A stretch of 64,000 nt of DNA from Myxococcus xanthus (GCF_900106535.1 NZ_FNOH01000008.1:290516-354515), one strand, 5' to 3'. Shown: positions 1 to 8,720, counted from the first letter of the stretch. Notes: a model not told the origin generated them from the sequence alone. Made by a program: numbers and translations.

Positions 1-77
1 TCCCCGTACTGCTCGGGGACCTCGGCCTCCGCTACCTTGTCCGCCTTGGGCGCCTTGTCCGACTTCGCCACTTCCAT
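1..77 (-). CDS. xseB: Exodeoxyribonuclease VII small subunit, N-terminal fragment (cut by window edge)
   Basis: Only the first 25 codons are inside the window, read leftward from the ATG at 77. A clear ribosome site (GGGGAGGTGG) directly precedes the ATG. The visible peptide is a charged Lys/Ala-rich leader ending in EQYG, which suits the segment just before the first helix of XseB proteins. The call rests mainly on position: it follows xseA by 42 bp on the same strand, and the two subunits of exonuclease VII are often neighbours. XseB is a small helical protein that binds XseA to form the ssDNA-specific nuclease. The family-defining part lies outside the window, so the identity is probable and not proven. 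Confidence 0.6.
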   Translation of the reverse strand, partial: MEVAKSDKAPKADKVAEAEVPEQYG

Positions 78-119
78 CCACCTCCCCGCATGGGGCGCGG
101 GACTCTAGAGGGTGGCCCG

Positions 120-1835
120 TCAGCAGTCCACCGGCCCTTTCACCGCCGTGACGGTGGCTTCGATTTCTTCACATCCCCCGAGCGACTTCGCCCCGTTCGA
201 CGCGAGCTTCAGCCCCAGGCGCTCTCCCACCTGGACATCCGCGCCAGTGCGGACCACCGCGCCATCGCGCTGTCGGAACACCACCGAATAACCGCGGGAC
301 ATCACCTTCAACGGACTCATGGCATCCAGACGTCCCTCCAGACGCTGGAAACGCTTCTGTGCATCCGCCAGGGCCCCTTGCTGGAGCGCCAGCAGCCGCG
401 CCCGGTGCGCGGCCAGCCGGGCGCGCTCACGGGACACCTGGGCCGCCGGTGACGCCCTCTCGAGCCCCAGCCGTGCCGTCGCCAGCGCCCCGTGCCGCGT
501 CGCCACACCTGCGCGCACCGCCTCCGACAGCCGCATGGCCAGCTTCAACAGGTGCGCCCGCTGCTCCCCCAGCCGTGCCTGGGGACGCGCCCGCTGCAGC
601 CTTTCGGTCAGCGACCGCAGCTCCTCGCGGTGCCCCCGCACGGCTGGCCGCAGCACGCGCATCATCGACTCCACCTGCTCGGACAGGTGCAGCCGCTGGT
701 GGTTGATGGCCCGCCGAGGGTCCTCCAGCCGCGACGCGAGCTGCCCTTGCTCCTCGCGCAGCTCCAACACCCGGCGCTCCATGGCACGCCGCAGACGGCC
801 CGCCTGCGTGGCCAGCGTCAGCTCCAGGTCGGCCAGCACCGGCGCCAGGCGCTCCGCCGCGGCGCTGGGCGTGGGCGCGCGCAGGTCCGCCACGAAGTCG
901 GAGATGGTGAAGTCGATTTCGTGGCCAATGGCGGACACCACCGGCACCGGCGAGGCGAAGATGGCGCGCGCCACCCGCTCCTCGTTGAAGGTCCAGAGGT
1001 CCTCCACCGAGCCACCACCGCGCGTCACCACGATGACGTCCACGTCCGTGCGAGCCAGCCGCTCGATGGCGCGAGCCACCTCCACGGCGGAGCCTTCGCC
1101 CTGCACGCGCGCATCCGCCACCAGGACGCTCTGCCGCGGGTTGCGCGAATGCAGCACGCGCAGGAAGTCCTGGAGCGCCGCGCCGGTCCGGCTCGTCACC
1201 ACGCCAATCCGCCGAGGCAGGTAGGGCAACGGCCTGGGGGGCCGCACACGCCCGGGACCAATGAGTCCCTCCTGGGCCAGCCGCTCCTTGAGCTGCTCGA
1301 AGGCCAGCGCCAGCGCGCCCTCGCCCACCGGCTCCAGCCGCTGAACGATGAGGCTGTAGCGGCCCTGCGGCTCGTACAGGTCCACGCTGCCTTCGGCAAT
1401 CACCTCCATGCCGTCGCGCAGCGCGAAGCGCAAGCGGGCCGCCATGGAGGCCCACACCTTCGTGTCGATGGCCGCGCCCGCGTCCTTCAGCGAGAAGTAC
1501 CAGTGGCCGCGCGCGTTGGGCCCGCGGAAGCCCGTCACCTCGCCGCGCACGATGACGCGAGCGAAGCGCGACTCCAGCGTCTGCTTGAGCTGGCGGGTCA
1601 GCTCCCCCACCGACAGCACCACGCGCTCGGGCTTGGGCGGCGGAGGCGGCGCGCCCTCCATCGGACCCAGCAGCGAGGTGCCGTCCTCGTCCACCGGAGG
1701 CGGAGGAGGCTTCGGCGGCGCCGCGGCCTTCCGCGCCGCGCCAGTTGCACGAGGCGTGGAGGCGCCACTGCCAAACAGGTCACCCTGCAGGCCCACTGGC
1801 GGCAGCGTGCCGCCTCCCACCTTGCGCCGGGTCAT
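120..1835 (-). CDS. xseA: Exodeoxyribonuclease VII large subunit
   Basis: Catalytic subunit of exonuclease VII, a cytoplasmic metal-independent nuclease that trims single-stranded DNA from both ends in repair. An OB-fold lies near residues 73-170 and the core follows, with family signatures GVVTSRTGAALQDFL, TRGGGSVEDLW and GHEIDFTISDF; the C-terminal part is long, charged and probably coiled-coil. At 571 aa it exceeds the E. coli protein (about 456 aa), mostly because of a Pro/Ala-rich N-terminal extension of about 70 residues. That extension carries QGDLF at residues 17-21, which resembles a sliding-clamp-binding motif. The ATG overlaps the stop of the upstream FHA gene by 4 bp, so translation is probably coupled to it. 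Confidence 0.95.
   Translation of the reverse strand: MTRRKVGGGTLPPVGLQGDLFGSGASTPRATGAARKAAAPPKPPPPPVDEDGTSLLGPMEGAPPPPPKPERVVLSVGELTRQLKQTLESRFARVIVRGEVTGFRGPNARGHWYFSLKDAGAAIDTKVWASMAARLRFALRDGMEVIAEGSVDLYEPQGRYSLIVQRLEPVGEGALALAFEQLKERLAQEGLIGPGRVRPPRPLPYLPRRIGVVTSRTGAALQDFLRVLHSRNPRQSVLVADARVQGEGSAVEVARAIERLARTDVDVIVVTRGGGSVEDLWTFNEERVARAIFASPVPVVSAIGHEIDFTISDFVADLRAPTPSAAAERLAPVLADLELTLATQAGRLRRAMERRVLELREEQGQLASRLEDPRRAINHQRLHLSEQVESMMRVLRPAVRGHREELRSLTERLQRARPQARLGEQRAHLLKLAMRLSEAVRAGVATRHGALATARLGLERASPAAQVSRERARLAAHRARLLALQQGALADAQKRFQRLEGRLDAMSPLKVMSRGYSVVFRQRDGAVVRTGADVQVGERLGLKLASNGAKSLGGCEEIEATVTAVKGPVDC
1773..1787 (-). other. QGDLF clamp-binding-like motif in XseA extension
   Basis: Codons 17-21 of xseA read QGDLF, four of five positions of the bacterial beta-clamp consensus QL(S/D)LF. 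It sits in a disordered-looking N-terminal extension, the usual location for such peptides. The binding function is inference. Confidence 0.4.
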
Positions 1836-3577
1836 CGGGACAGCTTCTCGACCCAGGTCTTCGCCTTCTCGTGGTACTCGTCATCCGGCGGCGTCATGGC
1901 CACCACGTCCTTGAACTTGGGCAGGGCCTCCTCGGGGCTCCCGTCCTTCAAGGAGTAGGCCTGGAGGTAGACGTCCTTCGCCTTCGCCTTCAGCTCACTG
2001 ATGATGTTGGTGGCGCCCGCGTGCCCGGGGTCCGCCTGCAGCGCCTTGCGCGAGTAGTCCATGGCGCGGCTCCACTGCCCCGCCGCCTTCGCCGCGGTGG
2101 CGCCCTTGTAGAAGATGGTGGCCGCCCGCGTCCCCGCGTTGCGCGCCATCTTGCTAGGGCGGCCGCCGGTGATGTCCTTGTCCAGCGACATCAGCTTCGA
2201 CAGGCCCCGGGCGTCCAGGTCCTCCAGCCGCTTGTAGAGGTTGCCGAACTCCGTCACCTGCCCGAGCACCTTCTTGCACTGCGGCGTGCGCGCCATGCAC
2301 GCGTTGAGGATGGCCACCGCTCCGGACATGTCTCCGTCGCGGAAGCGGTCAACCGCGGGCTCCCACGGCTTGGGGGCCGGCCCCTGGACCACGGGCCTGG
2401 GCGTGTCCCGGACGATGATGGCCTGCGCCGCCTGCTCGTTGATGAGCTTGGCGTCGCGATGCTCCGGGAAGGCCACCAGGATGTCTTCGGTGATGGCCTT
2501 GGCCATGTCGAGCTGATTCTCATCCAGCAGCTTGCGCGCCTCGCGCGTGCGCGTGTCCGCGGCCTCCGACAGCGCGCGCTTCGTCGAGTTCACCTGCTCG
2601 TAGAGAAACTGGCTCTCTCCCGCGCTGGCCAGCAGCGTACCGGCCTTGCCCAGCTCCTTCTTCGCCAGGGCCTCCTTGGCCGCCGTCAGCTTCTCCTGGA
2701 CGGGAATCTCGCGCGCGGCGTGCCCGAGGTAGTCCGCCACACCCGGGTAGCCCGGGGCCTCGGTCTGGAGCTCCTCCAGCTTCGCCTTCGCTTCGACCCA
2801 CTTGCCCTCGCGAACCAGGTTCTTGGCGTCCTGGAACAGGCTGCCCAGCCGCTCCCGGTGGCTCTTGCCCTGACGGGCTTCTTCCGCGGCGACCGCCTGC
2901 TGCTTCTGGACGTTCATCCGCACCACGCCTAAGCCCGCGAACAGCACCACCACCGCGCCCGCCACCCCCAGCGTGATGAGCTTCTTCTTCTTCAGCTCCT
3001 CGGGGGTAGGCGCCGTGGCCGCCGTCGCGCGCGCACTGCGCACGCGACCCCCTTCGACGCGAGGCCCCGGACGGGGCGGCACCGCGCCGCGGCTACCAGA
3101 GGCCCCCGGCCGAGGACGCGGCCCGGGGGCCGGCGCGCCGACCATCATCGTGGAGTTGGCCACGTCCTCGAAGCGCAGCTCCGTGTCGCCCAACGTGATG
3201 ACGTCACCGTTGGCCAGCGGCGTCTCCTCGTTGACGACGTCGCCGTTGATGAGCGTTCCGTTGCCGGAGCCCAGGTCGCTCACCGCCCAGCCCGCTCCCG
3301 ACTTCCGCACCATGACGTGCTTGCGGGACACGGAGGTGTCCGGGATGCAGATGGCGTTATCGGTCGCTCGACCGATGACGTACTCCTCCTCGGACAGGGC
3401 AAACTCCTCACCGTCCTTGGGGCCAGCGATGCAAATGAGCCGGGCGGCGGCGACGGGGGCAGGCGCGGGCCGGGCGGACGTCCTGCGCACGGCGGGACGG
3501 GACCCGGTCCCACCCGAGGGCGCCCCAGAAGGGGGCCGGCGGCGTGCCGGAGGGGAACCGTTGGACATGCGAATCAC
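1832..3577 (-). CDS. FHA-domain membrane protein with TPR-like C-terminal half
   Basis: A Pro/Arg-rich leader (1-45) is followed by a forkhead-associated domain (about 47-137) with the phosphothreonine-binding signature: GR at 69-70, SRKH at 84-87 and SGNGT at 104-108. A single membrane helix lies at about 200-219 after a KKKK stop-transfer patch, so the FHA domain should face the cytoplasm. The remaining 360 residues are helical, Ala/Lys-rich and TPR-like, for example the repeat ending KALQADPGHAGA. The GTG start at 3577 has AGGA five bases upstream; an ATG three codons later is an alternative. It lies 27 bp after another FHA gene and is 4-bp coupled to xseA, at the distal end of the Tad gene string. 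FHA domains read Ser/Thr phosphorylation, suggesting kinase control of the Tad machine. The exact role is unknown. Confidence 0.85.
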   Translation of the reverse strand: MIRMSNGSPPARRRPPSGAPSGGTGSRPAVRRTSARPAPAPVAAARLICIAGPKDGEEFALSEEEYVIGRATDNAICIPDTSVSRKHVMVRKSGAGWAVSDLGSGNGTLINGDVVNEETPLANGDVITLGDTELRFEDVANSTMMVGAPAPGPRPRPGASGSRGAVPPRPGPRVEGGRVRSARATAATAPTPEELKKKKLITLGVAGAVVVLFAGLGVVRMNVQKQQAVAAEEARQGKSHRERLGSLFQDAKNLVREGKWVEAKAKLEELQTEAPGYPGVADYLGHAAREIPVQEKLTAAKEALAKKELGKAGTLLASAGESQFLYEQVNSTKRALSEAADTRTREARKLLDENQLDMAKAITEDILVAFPEHRDAKLINEQAAQAIIVRDTPRPVVQGPAPKPWEPAVDRFRDGDMSGAVAILNACMARTPQCKKVLGQVTEFGNLYKRLEDLDARGLSKLMSLDKDITGGRPSKMARNAGTRAATIFYKGATAAKAAGQWSRAMDYSRKALQADPGHAGATNIISELKAKAKDVYLQAYSLKDGSPEEALPKFKDVVAMTPPDDEYHEKAKTWVEKLSR

Positions 3578-3604
3578 CGACTTCCTGTCGAAGTGAGCAC
3601 GCGC

Positions 3605-5059
3605 CTACAGCTCGTGCTCGTAAGCCAACTGCAAACCTAGATTGTGGCAGCGATGCTCGGCCGTAGGGAAGCGTCGACCCATTTCCTGCAACGCGGCCCG
3701 AGCCGTCCGCGCATTCCGGTACTGTACGCTGCGTTGGAAATCGAGCATCAGCTGGCTGCACTTGTGGTCCAGCTCGGTTGCTACCTCGCCGAGTTGGAAA
3801 CGCACGTCCTGATAGATGTCAGGCTTGGTGTCCAGCGCCTCCAGCGTCACCCAAGCGAAGCGGTACTGCTGCCACGCCTTGAAGAGGTTCTCCGCGCCGA
3901 CGTCGCGCGACTCATAGAACCGGGCGCCCGCGACCACGTACTGACGCGCCTTCGCGAGGAGCTCGTCTTGCGGCAACTCCGGCACCGGGATGATTTCCAG
4001 GCGCAGGTTCCACACACGCCAGGTGTCCTGCCCCGGCGGGTTGCGGACGTTGTCGAAGACGATGGAGTTGAGCTCACCCCGCTTCAGCGCGGAGGGCGGG
4101 AGAATCTGCTCCAGCCCGCGCTCCGTCACCGCGTTCACGTCCGGCGGCACCCAGCCCACGTCCACGCCGTTGACGACCAGCGCCACCTCCTCCTTGGAGA
4201 TGCCACTGGCCATGTAGTGGACCACGGCCACCGCCCGCGTCGGCGTGACGAACTGGAAGGCGAACGACTTGTGCTCCGGGTTCTCCCACGTCACGCCCTC
4301 GCCCACTCCGAACGAGTCTGAAATCACCTCGAAGCCCAGGTCCTCCGGCTCCACGCCGGACGCCCGGCCTTCGCCCTTGGGCATGAAGAAGACGGCCAGC
4401 ACGCCCACCAGCGCCAGCACCAGGCCGCCTCCGACCGCGCCCACGCCCAGACGCGCCGGCGTCGATAGCTGCCCCCACCACAGGAGCAACCTGCCCGCCT
4501 GACTGCCCGCGAGCTCCCGGCGACGGCGCGCGCGCTCCGCCGCCGTCTGCCCCGCGCCAGGTTCGGCCTTCGCCACGGCGGCGGTGCCCGGACGCACCGG
4601 CACCACCGCGGGCTGCTGCGCGGTGGGATGGCCCTCCGGCAGCACGATGCCGCTCTCGGCGGGAATGGGGTCGTTGAGGCGGATGGGACGGGTGGCGTCC
4701 GGGTCCAGCGCTGGGACCGGGTCGCCCCGGCGGATGGGCCGCGTGGCGTCCTCGTCCCCCTCCGGCGGCACCCAGACGAAGGTGAACTCGACGGGGCCCA
4801 CGCCAATCTTGTCCCCATCCCGAAGCTGCTGCTCACCCGACAACAGCCCCCCGTTGAGCACGGTGCCATTCGAGCTGCCCATGTCCGCGACGAAGTACTT
4901 GTCGCCGCGGAGCACGATGCGCGCGTGCCTGCGCGACACGCCGTGGTCGTGCAGCACCAGGTCGTTCTCCGAGGTGCGGCCGATGTTGACCTCGGCCGCC
5001 TCGAAGGTGAGCTCCCGTCCCTGCTGGAGCCCCTGCGTGATGGTCAGGAGGATGGGCAC
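3605..5059 (-). CDS. FHA-domain, single-pass membrane protein linked to the Tad locus
   Basis: The FHA domain is at the extreme N-terminus (residues 1-95), with IGR at 26-28, SRRH at 42-45 and SSNGT at 62-66. A linker of about 110 residues contains a duplicated DATRPIR...DP peptide around Thr106 and Thr123, followed by a basic RRRR patch. A membrane helix spans about 204-226. The C-terminal 250 residues would be periplasmic; they look mixed alpha/beta and I do not recognise a family. It starts 6 bp after tadC and precedes the second FHA gene by 27 bp, so it is probably cotranscribed with cpaB-tadB-tadC. The two proteins share domain order (cytoplasmic FHA, one helix, large periplasmic part) but not obvious sequence outside the FHA domain. 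Confidence 0.85.
   Translation of the reverse strand: MPILLTITQGLQQGRELTFEAAEVNIGRTSENDLVLHDHGVSRRHARIVLRGDKYFVADMGSSNGTVLNGGLLSGEQQLRDGDKIGVGPVEFTFVWVPPEGDEDATRPIRRGDPVPALDPDATRPIRLNDPIPAESGIVLPEGHPTAQQPAVVPVRPGTAAVAKAEPGAGQTAAERARRRRELAGSQAGRLLLWWGQLSTPARLGVGAVGGGLVLALVGVLAVFFMPKGEGRASGVEPEDLGFEVISDSFGVGEGVTWENPEHKSFAFQFVTPTRAVAVVHYMASGISKEEVALVVNGVDVGWVPPDVNAVTERGLEQILPPSALKRGELNSIVFDNVRNPPGQDTWRVWNLRLEIIPVPELPQDELLAKARQYVVAGARFYESRDVGAENLFKAWQQYRFAWVTLEALDTKPDIYQDVRFQLGEVATELDHKCSQLMLDFQRSVQYRNARTARAALQEMGRRFPTAEHRCHNLGLQLAYEHEL
4679..4750 (-). repeat. Duplicated DATRPIR peptide repeat inside the FHA protein
   Basis: Residues 104-110 and 121-127 of the FHA protein are both DATRPIR, each followed shortly by DP and separated by 10 residues. 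The encoding DNA is only partly conserved between copies, so the peptide and not the DNA appears to be maintained. Each copy places Ile at +3 from Thr. Confidence 0.75.
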
Positions 5060-5065
5060 GGGGCG

Positions 5066-5956
5066 CTACCCCGCGACGTTTCCGAACATGAATTGGAACA
5101 CGATGGGCCCGAACAGCACCATGAACACCGTGGGGAAGATGCACGCGATGAGCGGAAAGAGCATCTTCACCGGCGCCTCGCCGGCCAGCTTCTCCGCGCG
5201 CTGGGTGCGGTCGATGCGCATCTGCGTGGACTGGATGCGCAGCACCTTGCCCAAGCTGGTCCCCATCTTGTCCGCCTGGATGAGCGCGGTGACGAAGGTG
5301 GTCAGGGGCGGCAGGTCCACGCGGACAATCATGCTCTTGAGGCCTTCCTCACGCGTCTTGCCCATCTTCAGCTGCTTGAGCACCAACTGCAGCTCCTCGC
5401 GCAGCGGCCCCGGCTTGCCCTTCTCCACCACCTTGGCCAGTGCCGCGGTGAAGTCCAGGCCGGCTTCCACCGACAGCGTCAGCAGGTCCAGGCTGTAAGG
5501 CAGCGCGCGGCTGATGAGCAGGTGGCGCTTCTTCACCTGGTCGTTCAGCCACATCAGCGGGTAGTACATGCCGAAGAGCAGGAACAGCGGCGCCCACACC
5601 AGGCTCACGCCGAAGCCGTTGAGCAGGATGAGGCCCATGATGAGGCCCACCACCGCGCTGACTTCCTGCAGCGCCATGATGTCCTCGGGCTTGTACGCCT
5701 GCGGCTCGCCCGCCTTGATGAGGTTGCGGCGCGCCTTGGCCTCGTAGCCGGGCCACATGAAGCGGCGGTTCATCGCGCCCAGGCGGCGGATGGCCACCGA
5801 GCCGAAGCCCTTCATGCCGCCCGTGGACTCGTCACGGACCTCCGACAGGAAGCGCTCCAGCATCGTCTGGTACAGCCCCAGGCCCAGGAAGCCCACGGCG
5901 CCCGCGAAGAGGAGCGCCGAGCTGCCGATCAAGATTGGCGTCAGGACATCGTCCAC
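5066..5956 (-). CDS. tadC: Tad secretion inner-membrane platform protein TadC
   Basis: Type II secretion F-domain protein of the Tad (tight adherence) class. Membrane helices are predicted near residues 7-28, 99-113, 116-137 and 268-290, with the cytoplasmic helical F domain between about 150 and 265, including the stretch RALPYSLDLLTLSVEAGLD that is characteristic of TadC/GspF-like proteins. The length of 296 aa is normal for TadC. It follows tadB by 10 bp and precedes an FHA gene by 6 bp. TadB and TadC form the inner-membrane platform that couples the TadA ATPase to pilin extrusion. The ATPase gene itself is not in this window. Confidence 0.9.
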   Translation of the reverse strand: MDDVLTPILIGSSALLFAGAVGFLGLGLYQTMLERFLSEVRDESTGGMKGFGSVAIRRLGAMNRRFMWPGYEAKARRNLIKAGEPQAYKPEDIMALQEVSAVVGLIMGLILLNGFGVSLVWAPLFLLFGMYYPLMWLNDQVKKRHLLISRALPYSLDLLTLSVEAGLDFTAALAKVVEKGKPGPLREELQLVLKQLKMGKTREEGLKSMIVRVDLPPLTTFVTALIQADKMGTSLGKVLRIQSTQMRIDRTQRAEKLAGEAPVKMLFPLIACIFPTVFMVLFGPIVFQFMFGNVAG

Positions 5957-5966
5957 GGTGCACCTC

Positions 5967-6812
5967 TCAGATATCGATGTTGACGATGCGCCGGATGATG
6001 AGGATGCCCATCACTTCCATGATGGCGATGATGATCACGAGGATCCAACCGAAGATGTGGTCCATCATCGGCTCCATCAGGTCGGGCCGCATGTAGTTGA
6101 GCACCATGCCGAGCACACCGGGCATCGCCGCGACGATCCACCCCTGCAGCTTGCCCTGCGAGGTGAGCGCGTCGATCTTGCCTTCCAGACGGAAGCGCTC
6201 GCGGATCACCGTGGAGATCGTCTCGAACATCTCGGCCATGTTGCCGCCGAGCTGACGGGCGATGTTCGTGGACACGACGACCAGCTCCAGGTCGTCACTG
6301 CCCACGCGGCGGCCCATGTTGATGAGCGCCTCCTCCAGCGGAACACCCAGCTTCACTTCCTTCACGAAGAGCCCGAACTCCTGCGACAGCGGCGGCATCG
6401 CCTCGCGCGCCACGTGCTCGATGGCCTGGGGGAACGTGAGACCGGCCTTGAAGGCGTTGGCCATGGCCTGCAGCGCGTCCACCAACTGCACGTTGAACTT
6501 CTTGATGCGCCGCTTCCGGTAGTGCTTGACCATCAGCATCGGCAGGAAGAAGCCGAACACCGTGGCCACCACCGCCATGATGGGGTTGAAGATGATGTAC
6601 GTCAGGATCCCCAACAAGCACATGCACGCGATGTTGAGGATCAACATCTGGCGTGGATCGATGAAGAGGAACATGTCGCTCAAGTCGTTCATCGACTTGG
6701 CGACGTAGCGCTCCTGGTACTGCTCATACGCCTTCGACAGGACGCTGAAGATCACCAGGCTGAAGAAGAAGACCGAGCCGGTGACGAGGAGGAGGACGAT
6801 TCCAGCAAGCAT
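5967..6812 (-). CDS. tadB: Tad secretion inner-membrane platform protein TadB
   Basis: Second type II secretion F-domain protein. Hydrophobic segments lie at about 3-26, 57-93, 222-240 and 254-274; the cytoplasmic F domain (about 104-220) contains QLVDALQAMANAFKAGLTF and ARQLGGNMAEMFETIS, which fit TadB. The length of 281 aa is typical. It lies 41 bp downstream of cpaB and 10 bp upstream of tadC, the usual tadB-tadC order. In complete tad operons rcpA, tadZ and tadA separate cpaB from tadB; here they are missing and cpaB is joined directly to tadB. Confidence 0.92.
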   Translation of the reverse strand: MLAGIVLLLVTGSVFFFSLVIFSVLSKAYEQYQERYVAKSMNDLSDMFLFIDPRQMLILNIACMCLLGILTYIIFNPIMAVVATVFGFFLPMLMVKHYRKRRIKKFNVQLVDALQAMANAFKAGLTFPQAIEHVAREAMPPLSQEFGLFVKEVKLGVPLEEALINMGRRVGSDDLELVVVSTNIARQLGGNMAEMFETISTVIRERFRLEGKIDALTSQGKLQGWIVAAMPGVLGMVLNYMRPDLMEPMMDHIFGWILVIIIAIMEVMGILIIRRIVNIDI

Positions 6813-6853
6813 GTGCGCGCTTCCCTAAGAGCGAGGGTGGACGACGCACGCCA

Positions 6854-7669
6854 TCACGGCGCGCCAGCGCCCGCGGCCCGCTCGGCACCGCCCTTGATGA
6901 TCTGGATGATTTCGCGGCGCTTCTGCTCCAGCACGCGGGTGCGCTCACCCGACAGCAGCGTGCTGATGGTCGCGCGGCCACGCTCCTCGATGAGGTCCAC
7001 GTCGTCCTCGTTGCGGAGGCTGAGCGTCAGCTGGCCGAGCTCGACCGCGAGCACCAGGATTTCGGCCTCTTCCGGCAGCACCATCAGCGAGATGTTGTTG
7101 TACTCGCGCTGGTTCTCCGGGATGAGGTTCACGTTGGTGGTACCGGTGATCTTGCCCGTGGCCACCACGATGACGTTCTGAAGCAGCGTCACGGCGACGT
7201 TCTCGTCCGTCTGCGGGTCGCGGAAGGTGCCAATCACGTCCACGTGGTCATTGGGGCGAATCCAGCCGCCCACCGACGTGGTGTGCTTCGCCTCGATGGT
7301 GAGGGCGCGCGCCTTCTTCTGCACCTTCGACGACAGCCGCTCGGCGGCCTTGGTCGTCTCGAACTGGCTCCACAGCAGCGGATCACCCGCCTGCAGCGCG
7401 ACCAGCACCTTCTGGTTCACGATGTAGGACGCGGAGTCCGGACGCACCACGGAGGACGTCACGAACTGCTCCGGCACGGAGCGCTGGGAGATCATCTCGA
7501 AGGTGATGACCGTGCCTTCAGGGACGTCCTGCGCCGCCACGACGACGGGCACCAGGTTCCATCCGCGGCGGACATCCGCCTCCTTCTTCTTGATGGCGGA
7601 ATACGCGATGACGCCGGCCAGCAGGCCCAGCACAAGCGCGACGACGAGCGGAGTCTTGCCCTTCAGCAT
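6854..7669 (-). CDS. cpaB: Flp pilus assembly protein CpaB/RcpC (SAF domain)
   Basis: One N-terminal membrane helix (about residues 7-27) is followed by a SAF domain (about 40-110, with PVVVAAQDVPEGTVIT) and a RcpC/CpaB C-terminal region (about 120-250, with GGWIRPNDHVDVIGTFRDP). The length of 271 aa is normal. CpaB is a periplasmic subunit thought to stabilise the outer-membrane secretin in Tad/Flp pilus systems. The ATG at 7669 is preceded by GGAGG within GTTCTGGAGGTTTCTGAACC. It is the first gene after a 203-bp gap carrying a good promoter, so the cpaB-tadB-tadC-FHA-FHA-xseA string probably starts here. No secretin gene is nearby. Confidence 0.92.
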   Translation of the reverse strand: MLKGKTPLVVALVLGLLAGVIAYSAIKKKEADVRRGWNLVPVVVAAQDVPEGTVITFEMISQRSVPEQFVTSSVVRPDSASYIVNQKVLVALQAGDPLLWSQFETTKAAERLSSKVQKKARALTIEAKHTTSVGGWIRPNDHVDVIGTFRDPQTDENVAVTLLQNVIVVATGKITGTTNVNLIPENQREYNNISLMVLPEEAEILVLAVELGQLTLSLRNEDDVDLIEERGRATISTLLSGERTRVLEQKRREIIQIIKGGAERAAGAGAP

Positions 7670-7783
7670 GGTTCAGAAACCTCCAGAACGGGGGGGAGCC
7701 GTTCGGCGGCGATGATGGAGTCCGAAGTGGAGTCCAGAGCAGGTGTTTGAATACAGTGCAGTGCAATCTGCGGATGGCGCGCG

Positions 7784-7813
7784 ATGTTAGCCGTGCGATA
7801 CACCGGGTGTCAA
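7784..7813 (-). promoter_or_regulatory. Sigma70-type promoter for the cpaB operon
   Basis: On the minus strand TTGACA (7813-7808) is followed after 18 bp by TAACAT (7789-7784): a perfect -35 and a 4/6 -10 element. It leaves a leader of roughly 110 nt before the cpaB ATG at 7669. Confidence 0.6.
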
Positions 7814-7842
7814 AACCACCTCTCGCGACAGCTCTGTATCGC
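7795..7842. promoter_or_regulatory. 8-bp inverted repeat around the cpaB promoter -35
   Basis: GCGATACA (7795-7802) and TGTATCGC (7835-7842) are perfect inverted copies 32 bp apart. The left arm lies in the promoter spacer and the -35 hexamer lies between the arms, a layout compatible with an operator. No regulator can be named. Confidence 0.4.
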
Positions 7843-7872
7843 GCGCAATCCGAGACCTGACGTCGTACCGCG

Positions 7873-8604
7873 TCAGAGGTCGTTGATGGCGTCGCGGTCC
7901 GGCGTCGTCAGGCCGCGGCCCTCGGTGATGCTATAGAGGGCGTTCTGCACCACGCCCACGTCCTCGGAGCTGTCGATGACCTTCCCCTCGAGGAGCCGCA
8001 GCAGTTCCTGCAGCGCGTCATCCGACGTGATGGGGCCGACCGCGTAGGTCATGAATTCGTTGGAGGGGTCCCGCTCCTCGTTCAGGCAGTACATGTAGAG
8101 AGGAACGATGTAGACGTTCTCCTCCACCCCGCCGTCCGGGGTACCGGCATCGTCCCGCCCGCCGGGCCCCGGGCGAGTGGGTGGAACGACGAGGATGGTG
8201 CGCTCGATGAGCAGCCCGTTCTGGCCGCGTCCCTCGGAGGTGGACACGACGACGAGCCCCGGGGGGAACTCCACTTCGACAGGCGCCCCGGTGTCGTTGC
8301 GGAGGGGCACGCAGACGCGGACCAAGGCGCCCGAGCCCTGTGACTCCACACTGGCGTTTTCGCACTCGCCGGAGACCTCGGCGGCGCCGCGAAGGGTGCC
8401 GGCGAAGCTGACGCCCTCGGGGAGGGAAAGGGGCGTGCCCTGCGGCGCGCCGTCGTCCTCGCCCAGGCCGGGGCGGAAGACATTCACGCCCGCGTCGACC
8501 CCATGGGAGGGCGGCGGCTTGTTTCCGCCACCGCCGTCGCATGCCAGTACCCCTGCCCCGACCGCCGCCGCGACAACCATCCACTTCCATGCCGCCTGCG
8601 CCAT
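7873..8604 (-). CDS. Hypothetical lipoprotein at the end of the pilin-like operon
   Basis: The N-terminus is a signal peptide with a lipobox ending in VLAC (Cys22), followed by a Gly/Asn/Pro-rich tether, so the product should be a lipoprotein. The mature part has beta-rich stretches (VSGECENASVESQG, VRVCVPLRNDTGAPVEVEFPPG) suggestive of a small beta-sandwich, then a helical tail (DALQELLRLLEGKVIDSSEDV). I do not recognise a family. The length is 243 aa. The gene is 116 bp downstream of the membrane-protein gene at 8721 and probably ends the pilin-like operon, since the next gene (cpaB) has its own promoter. The position suggests a role in Tad assembly or anchoring, which is inference. Confidence 0.75.
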   Translation of the reverse strand: MAQAAWKWMVVAAAVGAGVLACDGGGGNKPPPSHGVDAGVNVFRPGLGEDDGAPQGTPLSLPEGVSFAGTLRGAAEVSGECENASVESQGSGALVRVCVPLRNDTGAPVEVEFPPGLVVVSTSEGRGQNGLLIERTILVVPPTRPGPGGRDDAGTPDGGVEENVYIVPLYMYCLNEERDPSNEFMTYAVGPITSDDALQELLRLLEGKVIDSSEDVGVVQNALYSITEGRGLTTPDRDAINDL

Positions 8605-8720
8605 TGCGCGCTCCTTCCGTCAATCCAGGACGACCCACCGGCCGGGACCGCCGCGTCATGAGGTCTGGCGAGACTGGCTGAGTCTCAAGGCACCCGCAAC
8701 CTTGGTGAGCGCACCAGGTG

